A stretch of 64,000 bases of DNA from CALMFG01 sp963674805 (GCA_963674805.2 CAXXNY010000026.1:314225-378224); one strand, 5' to 3'. Positions 38,447-47,452 are shown, counted from the first letter of the stretch. Translations and numbers: made by a program. Notes: generated by a model from the letters alone, not told the origin.

Positions 38447-39670
38447 ATGAATATTACAACCGTAGCAGACGGCATTACAAGAATAACCGCCAATGTTGAG
38501 AATATCCTTTTCGAAGGCTTCTGGGAGCTGCCTGACGGCGTTTCTCTGAATTCTTATGTGGTTAAGGGCGAAAAGACCGCAATCATTGACGGCATGATCA
38601 ACATCAACGATATCGAAAAAGCGTTTATTAATGCGTTAGATAAAGTCAATATTAAGCTTGAGGACGTGGACTATCTCATCGTCAACCATATGGAACCCGA
38701 CCATTCGGGGTGGTTTGAGAGCATGGCGCGGCTGAATCCGGACGTCACCATTTTATGCAGCCAGAAATCGGCTGACCTGCTGGATGCGTTCTTCGGCTGG
38801 ACCGAAAACGTCAGCGTTGTGAGCGACGGCGATTCCGTCGATCTCGGCGCCGGGCGCGTGCTCACCTTCCACGAGATACCCAATGTACACTGGCCGGATA
38901 CCATGGCTACATTCGACACGCTGTCGGGCACGCTTTTCTCCTGCGACGCTTTCGGCTCGTACGGAAAAGTATCGGATAAGGGATACGATGACCTGCTGAG
39001 CGAGGATGAACTTGCGCACTATGAATCTGAAGCCGAGCGGTATTATGCCAATATTATCGCGGCATTTTCGCTTTTCATGAATAAGGCATTGGACAAAATC
39101 GCTAAGCTGCCGGTTAAAATCATTGCACCCGGCCACGGTATCGTCTGGCGTAAAGACCCCGCCCGTGTGATCAGCGATTATACCCGCTACGCCTCCTATC
39201 AAAAGGGGCCGTGCATGCCGGAAGTGACCCTGCTTTGGGGTTCTATGTACGGCATGACGAAAAAAGGCGTCGATCATATCATCGACGCGTTCTGTGACAC
39301 CGAATGTAATTTACATGTACATAATGTGATTGATGACTCAATCAGTAAGATTTTGGCATCGGTATGGCGCTCGACCGGTGTGATTCTGGCGATGCCGACC
39401 TATGAATACAAGATGTTCCCGCCGATGGCGTCGGTGCTGGAAGAAGTCTGCCGTAAAAAGGCACAGAACCGTATCGCATTCCGCATCGGTTCATACGGCT
39501 GGTCGGGCGGTGCAAACAGCGATTTAGAAGAAATCATGCAGCGCAACCGGGCAAACTGGGAATTTTTACCTCCAGTTGAGTATAACGGCAGTCCCAGTGA
39601 GGAAGAATTAGCGCTTATGACAGCGCGCACCCAAGAATTAATCAAACGTGTAAAAGAAGCCGCAGAATAA
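38447..39670 (+). CDS. fprA: Flavodiiron protein (A-type flavoprotein, O2/NO reductase)
   Basis: This cytosolic enzyme detoxifies oxygen or nitric oxide with reduced FMN and a non-haem di-iron site. The beta-lactamase-like domain has NHMEPDHSGW (HxExDH), IPNVHWPDTM and APGHGIVWR. The flavodoxin domain (from about residue 255) has LLWGSMYGMTKKGVDHI, MPTYEYKMFPPMASVLEEV and GSYGWSGGA. The length of 407 residues fits two-domain class A proteins with no fused rubredoxin. GGAAAGGA precedes the ATG at 38447; an upstream in-frame ATG at 38336 would include the promoter and is rejected. Electron donors are not nearby. Confidence 0.95.
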   Translation: MNITTVADGITRITANVENILFEGFWELPDGVSLNSYVVKGEKTAIIDGMININDIEKAFINALDKVNIKLEDVDYLIVNHMEPDHSGWFESMARLNPDVTILCSQKSADLLDAFFGWTENVSVVSDGDSVDLGAGRVLTFHEIPNVHWPDTMATFDTLSGTLFSCDAFGSYGKVSDKGYDDLLSEDELAHYESEAERYYANIIAAFSLFMNKALDKIAKLPVKIIAPGHGIVWRKDPARVISDYTRYASYQKGPCMPEVTLLWGSMYGMTKKGVDHIIDAFCDTECNLHVHNVIDDSISKILASVWRSTGVILAMPTYEYKMFPPMASVLEEVCRKKAQNRIAFRIGSYGWSGGANSDLEEIMQRNRANWEFLPPVEYNGSPSEEELALMTARTQELIKRVKEAAE

Positions 39671-39690
39671 TCTGCGGCTTTTCTTTATAC
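39658..39690 (+). terminator. Terminator overlapping the fprA stop
   Basis: AGCCGCAGA, loop ATAA, TCTGCGGCT followed by TTTCTTT. The stop codon TAA is inside the loop. Confidence 0.85.
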
Positions 39691-39705
39691 GAAATTCGAA
39701 AGTTG

Positions 39706-40152
39706 TTATTTATCGCTGAGATAATCATAGAGAATCTCAACGCCAGCTTCGACGAGTTTGGTGCAGGGTGAATCGGCATAAACCGGGTCATCAGATTCGA
39801 TCGGATTCTTTTCAAAATAATCCAACAGTTTTCCGCAGTTTGTGGTGTCATGCTGATCAGTGAACTGTTTAATCAGCTGCTGGCCGGTTGCCTTAATCGC
39901 GGCCTTATCTTCGCTTGTTGTGGACAGCGCTTTTTCTTCGGTCATCCCGACAACCATCGTCATACCTGTGACAACGCCGCATGTCTCTTTCAGACCCGCA
40001 ACCCCGCCGCCGAACGCAGCCGCTACTTTCAGCATCTGCTCTTCGCTGACACCGCATTCTTCAGCAAACGGCGCCGCAGTTGACTGTGCACAGTTATACT
40101 TGCTCCGGAACAGCTCACGCGCTCTTTTTAGTTTTTCCTGTTTGCTTTCCAT
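39706..40152 (-). CDS. C_GCAxxG_C_C family redox-type protein
   Basis: The product has 148 residues from the ATG at 40152, preceded by GGGAGA. The signature is visible: KYNCAQSTAAPFAEECG, AAAFGGGVAGLKETCGVVTG, then DTTNCGKLLDYF and DSPCTKLVEAGVEIL. The spaced Cys suggest metal or redox chemistry. Family members are small proteins of unknown function in anaerobes. The gene starts 38 bases inside the folate transporter gene, so the two are translated from overlapping frames and share the THF riboswitch. Confidence 0.88.
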   Translation of the reverse strand: MESKQEKLKRARELFRSKYNCAQSTAAPFAEECGVSEEQMLKVAAAFGGGVAGLKETCGVVTGMTMVVGMTEEKALSTTSEDKAAIKATGQQLIKQFTDQHDTTNCGKLLDYFEKNPIESDDPVYADSPCTKLVEAGVEILYDYLSDK

Positions 40153-40693
40153 ATTTGTTTTCTCCCGTCTTGTTTTGATAGTAAATGCGCTTAATGCCAT
40201 AAGATATCGCCAGCATTACAATCGTGTATATGGGAACTTCGACGATTGCCGAAATCGCACGCGGCCATAACAGCACTTGAAGCGGGACACCGTAGAACCA
40301 GTGGATCGCCGCCGAATTGAGAATCACCGAGCAGACGGCCTGCGCCAGTATAACGGTAATCAGCACCCGCGGCCATTTGATTTCCTTCGTCTTAAAAAAC
40401 ATCAGTCCGGCAATCACGCCAAACAATGCCATGGTGACCGAAAACACCGGATTATATGCCCCGTGCTGTACACCGAGGAAAAATCCCGCCGTATCCGTTA
40501 CAAACCCGACCATACCGCCGAGCAGCGGACCAAAGAAAATCCCTGCGATCATCACCGCTACAGGCGCCAGCGAAATCTCAACGAGTTTCGTTCCTGACAC
40601 CGGTATTTCGATTGAAAGGTAGGCGCTGAATACGGCGCCGAGTGCCGCAAGCAATGCGCACGTAATGGCTGATCTTAAATTGATTTGTTTCAT
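40115..40693 (-). CDS. folT: Folate-family ECF transporter S component
   Basis: The product has 192 residues with about six membrane helices. The family pattern EISLAPVAVMIAGIFFGPLLGGMVGFVTDTAGFFLGVQHGAYNPVFSVTMALFGVIAGLMF matches FolT-type substrate-binding subunits. The C-terminus is charged (RIYYQNKTGENKYGKQTGKTKKSA). GGAGG lies seven bases before the ATG. A THF riboswitch upstream supports folate as ligand. The shared EcfA/T module is elsewhere. Confidence 0.9.
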   Translation of the reverse strand: MKQINLRSAITCALLAALGAVFSAYLSIEIPVSGTKLVEISLAPVAVMIAGIFFGPLLGGMVGFVTDTAGFFLGVQHGAYNPVFSVTMALFGVIAGLMFFKTKEIKWPRVLITVILAQAVCSVILNSAAIHWFYGVPLQVLLWPRAISAIVEVPIYTIVMLAISYGIKRIYYQNKTGENKYGKQTGKTKKSA

Positions 40694-40696
40694 TTG

Positions 40697-40795
40697 TCCT
40701 CCATTTCTTATGCATTTTGACGGCCTATGTTTGGTTTTTAAGCCGTGCTTTTTCAGTTTGTTCGATCAAAAACAAACCTATCCGATAAGAAATGG
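40697..40795 (-). promoter_or_regulatory. SD-sequestering stem of the folT leader
   Basis: On the minus strand CCATTTCTTAT (40795-40785) is fully complementary to ATAAGAAATGG (40711-40701), an 11-pair stem. The second arm runs directly into AGGACAAATG, so the folT Shine-Dalgarno sequence GGAGG is part of the paired region. Two smaller hairpins lie between the arms (GTTTGTT/AACAAAC and ACGGC/GGCCGT). This looks like the expression platform for translational control by the THF aptamer. Confidence 0.65.
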
Positions 40796-40809
40796 CGGTA
40801 ACCGTTTCT

Positions 40810-40902
40810 CACAGCGGATGCGTTTTTTTACCGCAGGGTTTCCCCTTTCGTTTCCGGACAACATCCCATTCCGAAACACTTAACGCAAAAAAACTACTCT
40901 GC
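40810..40902 (-). ncRNA. Tetrahydrofolate (THF) riboswitch
   Basis: The minus strand shows the class signature. GCAGAGTAG and GCGTTAAGTG come first, then GAATGGGATGTTGTC, CGAAAGGGG, CTGCGGTA and GCATCCGC at the 3' end. It directly precedes a FolT-like ECF component, the usual target in Clostridia. Confidence 0.92.
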
Positions 40903-40972
40903 ATAATCCATTAAATTCAGTATTAATGAAAGTTGCATATTTGTCAATATAACATTTGACCAATACTCCCTT

Positions 40973-41755
40973 TTACCAGACTGCGTTTAAAAACTGATGC
41001 ATGATTTTATTAAAGGCCTCCGGATTATCCATGTTGGAGACATGCCCGGCATCAGGAATCTCAAACACTGTGCATCCCGGATATGCCGCCACCCAGTCTT
41101 TTGCGTGCATCTTAATCGTTCCAGACCGGTCTTTTTCGCCGTAGGCCACATAGATCGGGCAGCCGGGTTTTACCTTTTCTTCATGCAGCACATAAATAAA
41201 GGTAGACCATGAACGGATAAAGGTTTCTTTGGTCTGTTTGTCAAACATGCGGATCAGTGTTTTTCTAACTTCCGGATTAACCGACGTCTGCTTGGCCATC
41301 GCACGCTTCAGCCCGTCCCAGGAATACAGCGCCAGCATCGGCACCGACCACTGCAGCGCCACGCCTTCCCACCTCGGGTATTTGATAAACAGCGGTGTCC
41401 CGTCTGCGGCCAGAATGCCAAGCGTTTTTTCCGGATAAAGCCGCACAAACTCCTGCACCACATAGCTGCCCATCGAAAGCCCAATCAGCGCCGCTTCTCT
41501 ACATTCTTCGGCATCCATAATCGCCGCGATATCGTGGCAGACATCCACCACCGTGAAGTTATCGCAGGGCTGCGAGCGTCCGTGTCCGCGGGCGTCGATG
41601 TTGATGACGTGATAGTCGTTTAAAGCCACAAGCTGCGGCTCCCACATCTCGCTGTCAACTCCGAACCCATGCATCAATATGACTGTCTTTTTCTTTTTTT
41701 CATTATATGTATCGTAAAAAACGGTTACGTCTTTTAGCTGTATCTTCTTTTCCAT
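40973..41755 (-). CDS. Alpha/beta hydrolase
   Basis: The product has 260 residues. TVILMHGFGVDSEMWEPQL, INIDARGHGRS and the nucleophile elbow ALIGLSMGSYVVQEFV (GLSMG) mark a canonical fold. YVAYGEKDRSGTIKMHAKDW holds the acid and EIPDAGHVSNMDNPEAFN the His. It resembles 3-oxoadipate enol-lactonase-like or ester hydrolases, but no pathway genes are near. It is cytoplasmic and a single gene. Confidence 0.85.
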   Translation of the reverse strand: MEKKIQLKDVTVFYDTYNEKKKKTVILMHGFGVDSEMWEPQLVALNDYHVINIDARGHGRSQPCDNFTVVDVCHDIAAIMDAEECREAALIGLSMGSYVVQEFVRLYPEKTLGILAADGTPLFIKYPRWEGVALQWSVPMLALYSWDGLKRAMAKQTSVNPEVRKTLIRMFDKQTKETFIRSWSTFIYVLHEEKVKPGCPIYVAYGEKDRSGTIKMHAKDWVAAYPGCTVFEIPDAGHVSNMDNPEAFNKIMHQFLNAVW

Positions 41756-41948
41756 TTTCCGTTCCTTTCTGCCTGTAACATAAGCGTCAGAAAATATATA
41801 TGTCTATCATAAAAGTTTTTGTCCGCTAACTCAAGCATCAACATGTAAATCTTTTCAATCAGTGCTGAACATACATGATTAAAGAATCTGCTATTCCATC
41901 ATTCGTCAGAGAATGATATGATGAAAACAAAAAAGCGGAGTACAACAT

Positions 41949-43091
41949 ATGAATTTTTCCATTCTGTCCCCCAAGAAAATTTTATTCGGCAAAGAAGAAT
42001 CCTACGGGCTGAATACGCAGCTCCCGAAAGAAGCCAAGCGCATCATGATTATCCACGGGGCGTCGCTGCTTAAAAATCCGGCATTTAGTGAAATCTTATC
42101 CCGGCTGGAAGAGCGGGACGTACAGCGCTATCAAATTCCCGGTGGAGAACCCTGCCCGGAGAGTGTGGATGCGGCAGCAGACTTTGCGGTTAATGCCGGC
42201 ATTCAGGCGGTAATCGGCATCGGCGGCGGAAGCGCCATGGACACCGCAAAGGCGGTTTCCGCGCTTGTCACCAACGGCGGTAAGGTCATCGATTATCTCG
42301 AAGGCGTCGGCACAGGGAAAAAGGTAAGCGTCCCTCCGCTCCCGCTTATTTTAGTGCCCACTACGGCCGGCACCGGCACCGAGGCAACAAAAAACGCCGT
42401 AATATCTTCGATTGAAAAAGGTTTTAAAAAGAGCATGCGCGACGACAGCATGGTTGCGGATGCTGCGGTGATTGATCCGCTGTTGACGCAGAATATGCCC
42501 CGCCAGATTATGGCGGCTTCCGGAATGGACGCAATCTGCCAGCTGGTGGAGAGCTATACAACGCGAAATGCCAATCCGTTTACCGATGCGCTGGCGTTGT
42601 ACCACGCGGGCGAGGCGGTCCGCGCCCTGCCGCTCGCATATAAAGAAGATGATGAAGGCGCACGCCTGTCGATGGGTATTGCGGCTTTAGCCAGCGGCAT
42701 CACACTGGCAAACGCCGGCCTCGGGCTTGCGCACGGACTCGCATCCGGAATCGGCGCGGTCACCAATATCCCGCACGGTATTGCCTGCGGTATTCTGCTG
42801 CCGGTCTCAATGCGTTTCAATATTGAAAAGGGAATCGATAAATATGCCGGTCTCGGTGAGATGTTTGAGCAAAAGCGTTTTTTAAATAACGCAGACGCAT
42901 GCGATGCGGCTGTCCGTATTATCGAAAAATTGAATGAAGAAATCGGCATCCCGAAAGACTTTAAGTCCTTCGGCATCAGCCAAAATGGCGCCATTAAAAT
43001 AGCCGAAGCCTCGATGGGTTCCAGCATGTCAAAAAATCCGGTTGAGGTAACTTTGGATGACTGTATAAACATCATGCAGGGGCTTGTTTAG
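41949..43091 (+). CDS. Iron-containing alcohol dehydrogenase
   Basis: The product has 380 residues of the type III ADH family. NAD-binding GIGGGSAMDTAKAVSAL (GGGSxxD) is at about residues 93-109. VPTTAGTGTEATKNAVI and the metal-site stretch LAHGLASGIGAVTNIPHGIACGILLP (two His) are present. Further motifs DAICQLVESYTTRNANPFTDALAL fit the clostridial subgroup. No aldehyde dehydrogenase lies beside it, so its alcohol substrate is unknown. GCGGAG lies upstream of the ATG. Confidence 0.9.
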   Translation: MNFSILSPKKILFGKEESYGLNTQLPKEAKRIMIIHGASLLKNPAFSEILSRLEERDVQRYQIPGGEPCPESVDAAADFAVNAGIQAVIGIGGGSAMDTAKAVSALVTNGGKVIDYLEGVGTGKKVSVPPLPLILVPTTAGTGTEATKNAVISSIEKGFKKSMRDDSMVADAAVIDPLLTQNMPRQIMAASGMDAICQLVESYTTRNANPFTDALALYHAGEAVRALPLAYKEDDEGARLSMGIAALASGITLANAGLGLAHGLASGIGAVTNIPHGIACGILLPVSMRFNIEKGIDKYAGLGEMFEQKRFLNNADACDAAVRIIEKLNEEIGIPKDFKSFGISQNGAIKIAEASMGSSMSKNPVEVTLDDCINIMQGLV

Positions 43092-43099
43092 CCCTTGCG

Positions 43100-43747
43100 T
43101 CATTTAATCATGCTGAAGTTATGGATGGTGCTTTCCTGAAAGAACCGGTAGTGAATCAGGCGTGCGTGCACACTGCCCGTATGCTCAAACCCAAACATAA
43201 CGAGTTCAACGACCAGTTCGTCGATCGTTTTTCCATGCTCGGTTTCGTGTGTCGGATGCAGTGACAAAATCGCCTCCGGTTTTAATATGCGTCGCACTTC
43301 TTCCAGCAAAGCTGTGCGCGCTTCCCCCTGAAAATGATGCAATATATCATACAACAGGACGGCATCCACGCTTTCATCCGGGATATCCAGATGTATGCCC
43401 CCGTCGGTCAGCATGGGCGCGATATTTTTAATATTTTCCTGTTTACAGCGATCGCTTATTTGTTTAATCGCGATATGCGATTGGTCAACCGCGATGACCT
43501 TGCCGTTATTGCCGACAATATGTGCGGCGGCAAAAGTGTAATGCCCGTTGCCGCATCCAAAATCCACCACGGTATCCCCCGCTTTGATTCCGGTCACTGT
43601 CAATATTTTTGCACCTTCGACTGCTTCCCATTCAATAAATTCTTTATTCATGATGTCCCCATTCCATACCGGCGGACTATACCCGTCCGGCGCCAGCAAT
43701 AACTCAATATACTTTCCTGTCAGCGCAAATTCGCAACAATCCAGCAC
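43100..43747 (-). CDS. Class I SAM-dependent methyltransferase
   Basis: The product has 215 residues. The SAM-binding core has GDTVVDFGCGNGHYTFAAAHIVGNNGKVIAVDQS (motif I), SVDAVLLYDILHHFQGEART and ILKPEAILSLHPTHETEHG. The start is not settled: GTG at 43747 gives 215 residues, while ATG at 43651, preceded by GGGG, would give 183 residues and still keep the whole SAM fold. The substrate is unknown. It converges with the alcohol dehydrogenase gene, eight bases away. Confidence 0.82.
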   Translation of the reverse strand: MLDCCEFALTGKYIELLLAPDGYSPPVWNGDIMNKEFIEWEAVEGAKILTVTGIKAGDTVVDFGCGNGHYTFAAAHIVGNNGKVIAVDQSHIAIKQISDRCKQENIKNIAPMLTDGGIHLDIPDESVDAVLLYDILHHFQGEARTALLEEVRRILKPEAILSLHPTHETEHGKTIDELVVELVMFGFEHTGSVHARLIHYRFFQESTIHNFSMIK

Positions 43748-43806
43748 CCTTTTTTATCGAAAAACTGCATAAATATGAAGCAGCTGTTAAACCTCTTCTG
43801 CGTTTC

Positions 43807-43835
43807 TTGACGAAATTTTTTCGCTGTAGTATGAT
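43807..43835 (+). promoter_or_regulatory. Promoter of the VanX-like dipeptidase gene
   Basis: TTGACG (43807-43812) and TATGAT (43830-43835) have a 17-base spacer. The start codon at 43901 lacks a clear Shine-Dalgarno sequence; AGGAAAGG lies about 40 bases upstream. Confidence 0.75.
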
Positions 43836-43900
43836 TGATTCAATCTTAGCACAGGAAAGGATTTAATAGCAATCATTACGATTGTTTTCATTTCTGATAT

Positions 43901-45010
43901 ATGAACAAAGTACAACCGCCAAAAAAGGATATGTCCCATATCGCGCCATGGTCAGGTACGCAGAATCAGCGTAAACAGTTTAAAAAGCGGCTTCTGCTGA
44001 TTGGTGCGGGCGCCGTCTTTTTGGGTTTGCTTATCATGACGATTATTATTGCGGTTAACAACACCAAAGATCCTGCGGACCGCATCAAGAACGAAATCCC
44101 GACTGCTGACCCGTATTATTTTGATGATTCAACACCCTCTCCGGAACCTTCCGAAACCCCTGAACCGGGTTACCAGGAGGTTGCGCTTGAAGGGTGGATC
44201 ACCACTGAAGACTTCGGCTCTTCCGTCAAAATGCGTACCCAGCCGACAACGAACTCGCTTGAGGTTGCCGTGGTCCGTGACCGTGAACCCGTGGAAATCA
44301 TCGGCATCACAGCGGTGCAGCAGGACGGCTATGAATGGTATCAAATCAAATATGAAGATTCCAAAGGCTATGTACGCGGAGACTTCATCTCATTGGAATC
44401 TCCCCCCCGGCTTCCGGATATCCTGTACGGCCTTGAAACAGAAGATGTGGTAACCGGAAAAAGCATGTATTCCCGTCTGGACTATGTATCCCACGCCGCG
44501 CCGGGAGTGGTCGTTGACCTGACGCTGGCCGACAGCGATAACTTTATGGGCCATAGGCTTTATGAAAAAGACGTCGCATTGATCCAATACTCAACCGGTG
44601 AGAAGCTGGACAAAGCGGCCAAGATGTTCGCTGAAGACGGATTCCAGCTGGTATTGTGGGACGCATACCGGCCTTACTCGGTTTCGGTTAAAATGTTCGA
44701 TCTGGTCGAAGATGTGTATCTCGCGGCCAACCCTGCACTCGGCTCAAAGCATAACCGCGGTGCAGCGGTTGATGTAACGCTGTATAAGGGTGATAAGATG
44801 CTGAACATGCCGACGGACGACCGTGTGATGGATTTGGACGAATCGTCCAGAAACAGCAGCATGTCCACCGAACAGCGGGCACTGATGGATTATCTGACCG
44901 AGGTGATGGTGGAATGCGGATTCGTGGCTTACAAAAGCGAATGGTGGCATTTTAACGATTCAGACTGGGAAGACTATCCGGTAATGGACTTCCCGCTCAG
45001 CGATTTTTAA
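43901..45010 (+). CDS. Membrane-anchored D-Ala-D-Ala dipeptidase-like peptidase (M15, VanX-type) with SH3 domain
   Basis: The product has 369 residues. A helix at about 29-51 anchors the N-terminus (RLLLIGAGAVFLGLLIMTIIIAV), placing the rest outside the cell. A Pro-rich linker is followed by an SH3-like domain (about 95-165, SSVKMRTQPTTNSLEVAVV...YEWYQIKYED...GYVRGDFISL). The peptidase domain has the VanX zinc and catalytic residues H284 and D291 (SKHNRGAAVDV) plus E347 and H350 (EWWHF). Cytosolic VanX removes D-Ala-D-Ala in vancomycin resistance. This exported form with a cell-wall-type SH3 domain more likely trims or recycles wall peptides. Confidence 0.88.
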   Translation: MNKVQPPKKDMSHIAPWSGTQNQRKQFKKRLLLIGAGAVFLGLLIMTIIIAVNNTKDPADRIKNEIPTADPYYFDDSTPSPEPSETPEPGYQEVALEGWITTEDFGSSVKMRTQPTTNSLEVAVVRDREPVEIIGITAVQQDGYEWYQIKYEDSKGYVRGDFISLESPPRLPDILYGLETEDVVTGKSMYSRLDYVSHAAPGVVVDLTLADSDNFMGHRLYEKDVALIQYSTGEKLDKAAKMFAEDGFQLVLWDAYRPYSVSVKMFDLVEDVYLAANPALGSKHNRGAAVDVTLYKGDKMLNMPTDDRVMDLDESSRNSSMSTEQRALMDYLTEVMVECGFVAYKSEWWHFNDSDWEDYPVMDFPLSDF

Positions 45011-45017
45011 GAAAAGC

Positions 45018-45043
45018 AAACCCGCCTAAACGGCGGGTTTTTT
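45018..45043. terminator. Terminator between the VanX-like gene and GT2 gene
   Basis: AAACCCGCC, loop TAAAC, GGCGGGTTT followed by TTTAT. It overlaps the stop of the converging glycosyltransferase gene. Confidence 0.9.
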
Positions 45044-46001
45044 ATGCGGATTGTCCGCGGATTTTCTCTAATGCTTTTTGAAACACGCGCTCCGGCATCA
45101 GCGGAATCGCAAGGTCAAAAAACGATGTTAAAACATTGAACCCGGCAAACCACAAAATCACAAACGCATATAGTAATTTACCGTTCAGGTAGTTCAGTCG
45201 GGCATAAAGCCACTTAAGCCCGCTGTCTATCCGACTTTGCATATCTTCATTAGATTGAAATGTAACTTTCAATTTATTGAATTGGCTGATCAGCGGTTTA
45301 ATCCGGACCGCGATATAATCCGTTTTATCAGAAACGCCTTTCATGATTCCTGTTACATTTGTTTCATGCTGGCGGTACCGCACCAGCGGCAGGTCAAGGT
45401 ATTGGATTTTACCCTTGGCTGCGGCGTACAGCGCCAGATGATGATCGCCGATCATCTCACTCACAAACGGGATACTCTCTTTGGCGATATCCGCCCGGAC
45501 GATCATGGTACATCCCGTAACGAAATTGCGGAATAAGATTTTCTTTGCTAGGCCGTAGCCCTGCCGGTGTTTTAAACGTTTGCGGATGTCCCTCAAGCTG
45601 CCATGCGTCTTTTCCCCCGCTTCGTTGATAATGGAAAGATCGGCATAAATCAGCGTTGCGTCATCATCCATCGCGTCCATCAGCTTCTGGATTTTATCCG
45701 GCTCCCAAATATCGTCCTGATCGCAGTACGCAAAAAAGCCGCCTTCCGCGATGTCCGTCAGGCGCTCAAATGTTTTGCAGCTGCCGAGGTTTTTCTGATT
45801 CTGATGTATCTCAAAATCAAACGCGGTGATATGGGTTTTAACCGCGTCTTTAATCACATCCAGCGGTACATCAGGCGAGCAGTCGTCCAGCACCACCAGG
45901 CTTAAATCGGAATAGGTCTGAGCGTTCAGCGACATGAGTTGTTCCGCCAGCCATGGCAGGCTGGGGTTATATGTCGCCATTAATATCGTCACATGTTTCA
46001 T
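45042..46001 (-). CDS. Glycosyltransferase family 2
   Basis: The product has 319 residues from the ATG at 46001, preceded by AAGGAAGA. HVTILMATYNPSLPWLAEQLMSLNAQTYSDLSLVVLDDCSPD is the GT-A nucleotide-binding start, FFAYCDQDDIWEPDKIQKLMDAM the metal-binding region, and MIGDHHLALYAA the acceptor-side motif of rhamnosyltransferase-like GT2 enzymes. One or two helices near the C-terminus suggest membrane association. It is downstream of the initiating sugar-phosphate transferase on the same strand, so it likely adds the next sugar of a surface glycan. Confidence 0.9.
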   Translation of the reverse strand: MKHVTILMATYNPSLPWLAEQLMSLNAQTYSDLSLVVLDDCSPDVPLDVIKDAVKTHITAFDFEIHQNQKNLGSCKTFERLTDIAEGGFFAYCDQDDIWEPDKIQKLMDAMDDDATLIYADLSIINEAGEKTHGSLRDIRKRLKHRQGYGLAKKILFRNFVTGCTMIVRADIAKESIPFVSEMIGDHHLALYAAAKGKIQYLDLPLVRYRQHETNVTGIMKGVSDKTDYIAVRIKPLISQFNKLKVTFQSNEDMQSRIDSGLKWLYARLNYLNGKLLYAFVILWFAGFNVLTSFFDLAIPLMPERVFQKALEKIRGQSA

Positions 46002-46014
46002 GGATCTTCCTTGA

Positions 46015-47409
46015 TTAGTATGCGTTTTTCGTTCCCCCAAATGCGGTCATAAAGATAATCTTAATGTCGAATCCAAACGTCCAGTATTCAATATAATAGA
46101 TATCGCATTTAATCCGTTCTTCAATCGACGTATCTCCGCGCCAGCCGTTCACCTGCGCCCAGCCGGTAATGCCCGGTTTGACGTGATGTTTAATCATATA
46201 CTTTGGGATTTCATACATAAACTGTTCGACAAACGCCGGCTGCTCCGGCCGCGGACCCACTATTGACATGTCGCCTTTTAGAACGTTATACAGCTGCAGT
46301 AGTTCGTCAATGTTATGCTCACGCATAAACTCACCGAATTTTGTACGCCGGTCATCGCCTTCTGTTGTCCAGCCCGGCTTATCTTCCTTAACATATTTCA
46401 TGCTTCTGAATTTATAAATATCGAATTCCTTACGGTTATAACCGACGCGCCTTTGCTTATAGATCGCAGGGCCAGGCGAAGTCAGTTTGACGATTAGCGC
46501 AACCATCAGCAAAAACGGCGATAAAACAATCAGTGCAATCAACGATACAATGAAATCAAACGCGCGCTTTATAACCTTGTTAAACCAAATGTCCAACGGT
46601 ACAAAACGCGTATGAATCAACGGCAGTCCGTCGATATCGTCAATCAGCGGTTTTGACGGCAGAACTTTATAAAAATCCGGTATAATCTGGGATTTCACGC
46701 CGTAAAGTTCGGCTGTATTAATCACCTGGTTAATGGCTTCAGCCGCATTGTTCGGCAGCGCAATCACCAGAAGATCGATAAAATTCTTCTTTAGATAATC
46801 TTCCAGCGCCGCTACTTTACCGACGACCGGGATATCCATCACCTTTTTATTTTTTAGCTTTGGATTGTCGTCAAGAAAAGCGCTGACCTGATAACCAAAT
46901 TCCGGATGCGTGCTGATTTTAGCTAAATAGTCCTGCCCCATTCTGCCGGCACCCACAACTACGGTATACCGCAGATTCTTTTCCCCGATTCTTAACCGGA
47001 TTAAAACCTTTTTGACGGTGAAATGCATCAATACCGTTGCACAGAACGAAATCGCCATAAAGATAACCGCCAGCAAGCGGGAATAGTTGACTTCTTTACT
47101 GATAAATAAATAGATGAAGATTGCGGCCAGCGAAATCAGATAGACAAACAGGATGTTGCGCATCTGCAGGGCAAAGCGCTTGGTCCTTAAACTGTCGTAC
47201 AGCCCGCTGATTTTATAGCCTAATATATTGATCGGTATCACAAACCACAACACCACAGCATAACGTGCCGGTGTTAATGATAAAACGCCTTCACCGAGCA
47301 ATCCCGTGCTGAAACGGAGATAATATGAAAGGAAGAACGACAGGACAATCACAGCGATATCCAATACCACCCGTAGTGCGTTGATCAGGTTATAATAGCG
47401 TTTAAACAT
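46015..47409 (-). CDS. Undecaprenyl-phosphate sugar-1-phosphate transferase (polyprenyl glycosylphosphotransferase)
   Basis: The enzyme starts repeat-unit assembly on the lipid carrier. The product has 464 residues. The N-terminal half has about four membrane helices and a nucleotide-fold segment (YTVVVGAGRMGQDYLAKI). One further helix precedes the C-terminal sugar-transferase domain, which has IKRAFDFIVSLIALIVLSPF, PGPAIYKQRRVGYNRKEFDIYKFRSM and HNIDELLQLYNVLKGDMSIVGPRPE. Sugar specificity (glucose, galactose or HexNAc) is not readable. It heads a minus-strand operon with the GT2 gene, divergent from the FucNAc genes. Confidence 0.93.
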   Translation of the reverse strand: MFKRYYNLINALRVVLDIAVIVLSFFLSYYLRFSTGLLGEGVLSLTPARYAVVLWFVIPINILGYKISGLYDSLRTKRFALQMRNILFVYLISLAAIFIYLFISKEVNYSRLLAVIFMAISFCATVLMHFTVKKVLIRLRIGEKNLRYTVVVGAGRMGQDYLAKISTHPEFGYQVSAFLDDNPKLKNKKVMDIPVVGKVAALEDYLKKNFIDLLVIALPNNAAEAINQVINTAELYGVKSQIIPDFYKVLPSKPLIDDIDGLPLIHTRFVPLDIWFNKVIKRAFDFIVSLIALIVLSPFLLMVALIVKLTSPGPAIYKQRRVGYNRKEFDIYKFRSMKYVKEDKPGWTTEGDDRRTKFGEFMREHNIDELLQLYNVLKGDMSIVGPRPEQPAFVEQFMYEIPKYMIKHHVKPGITGWAQVNGWRGDTSIEERIKCDIYYIEYWTFGFDIKIIFMTAFGGTKNAY

Positions 47410-47452
47410 GAGGTTTCCTTTCCTGCTTTCATATCTTCTCTGCTACCAAAGT

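Noticed and set aside
43901..45010. Vancomycin resistance gene cluster
   Set aside because: Only a VanX-type domain is present, and it is exported. There is no VanH, VanA/B ligase or VanRS pair.
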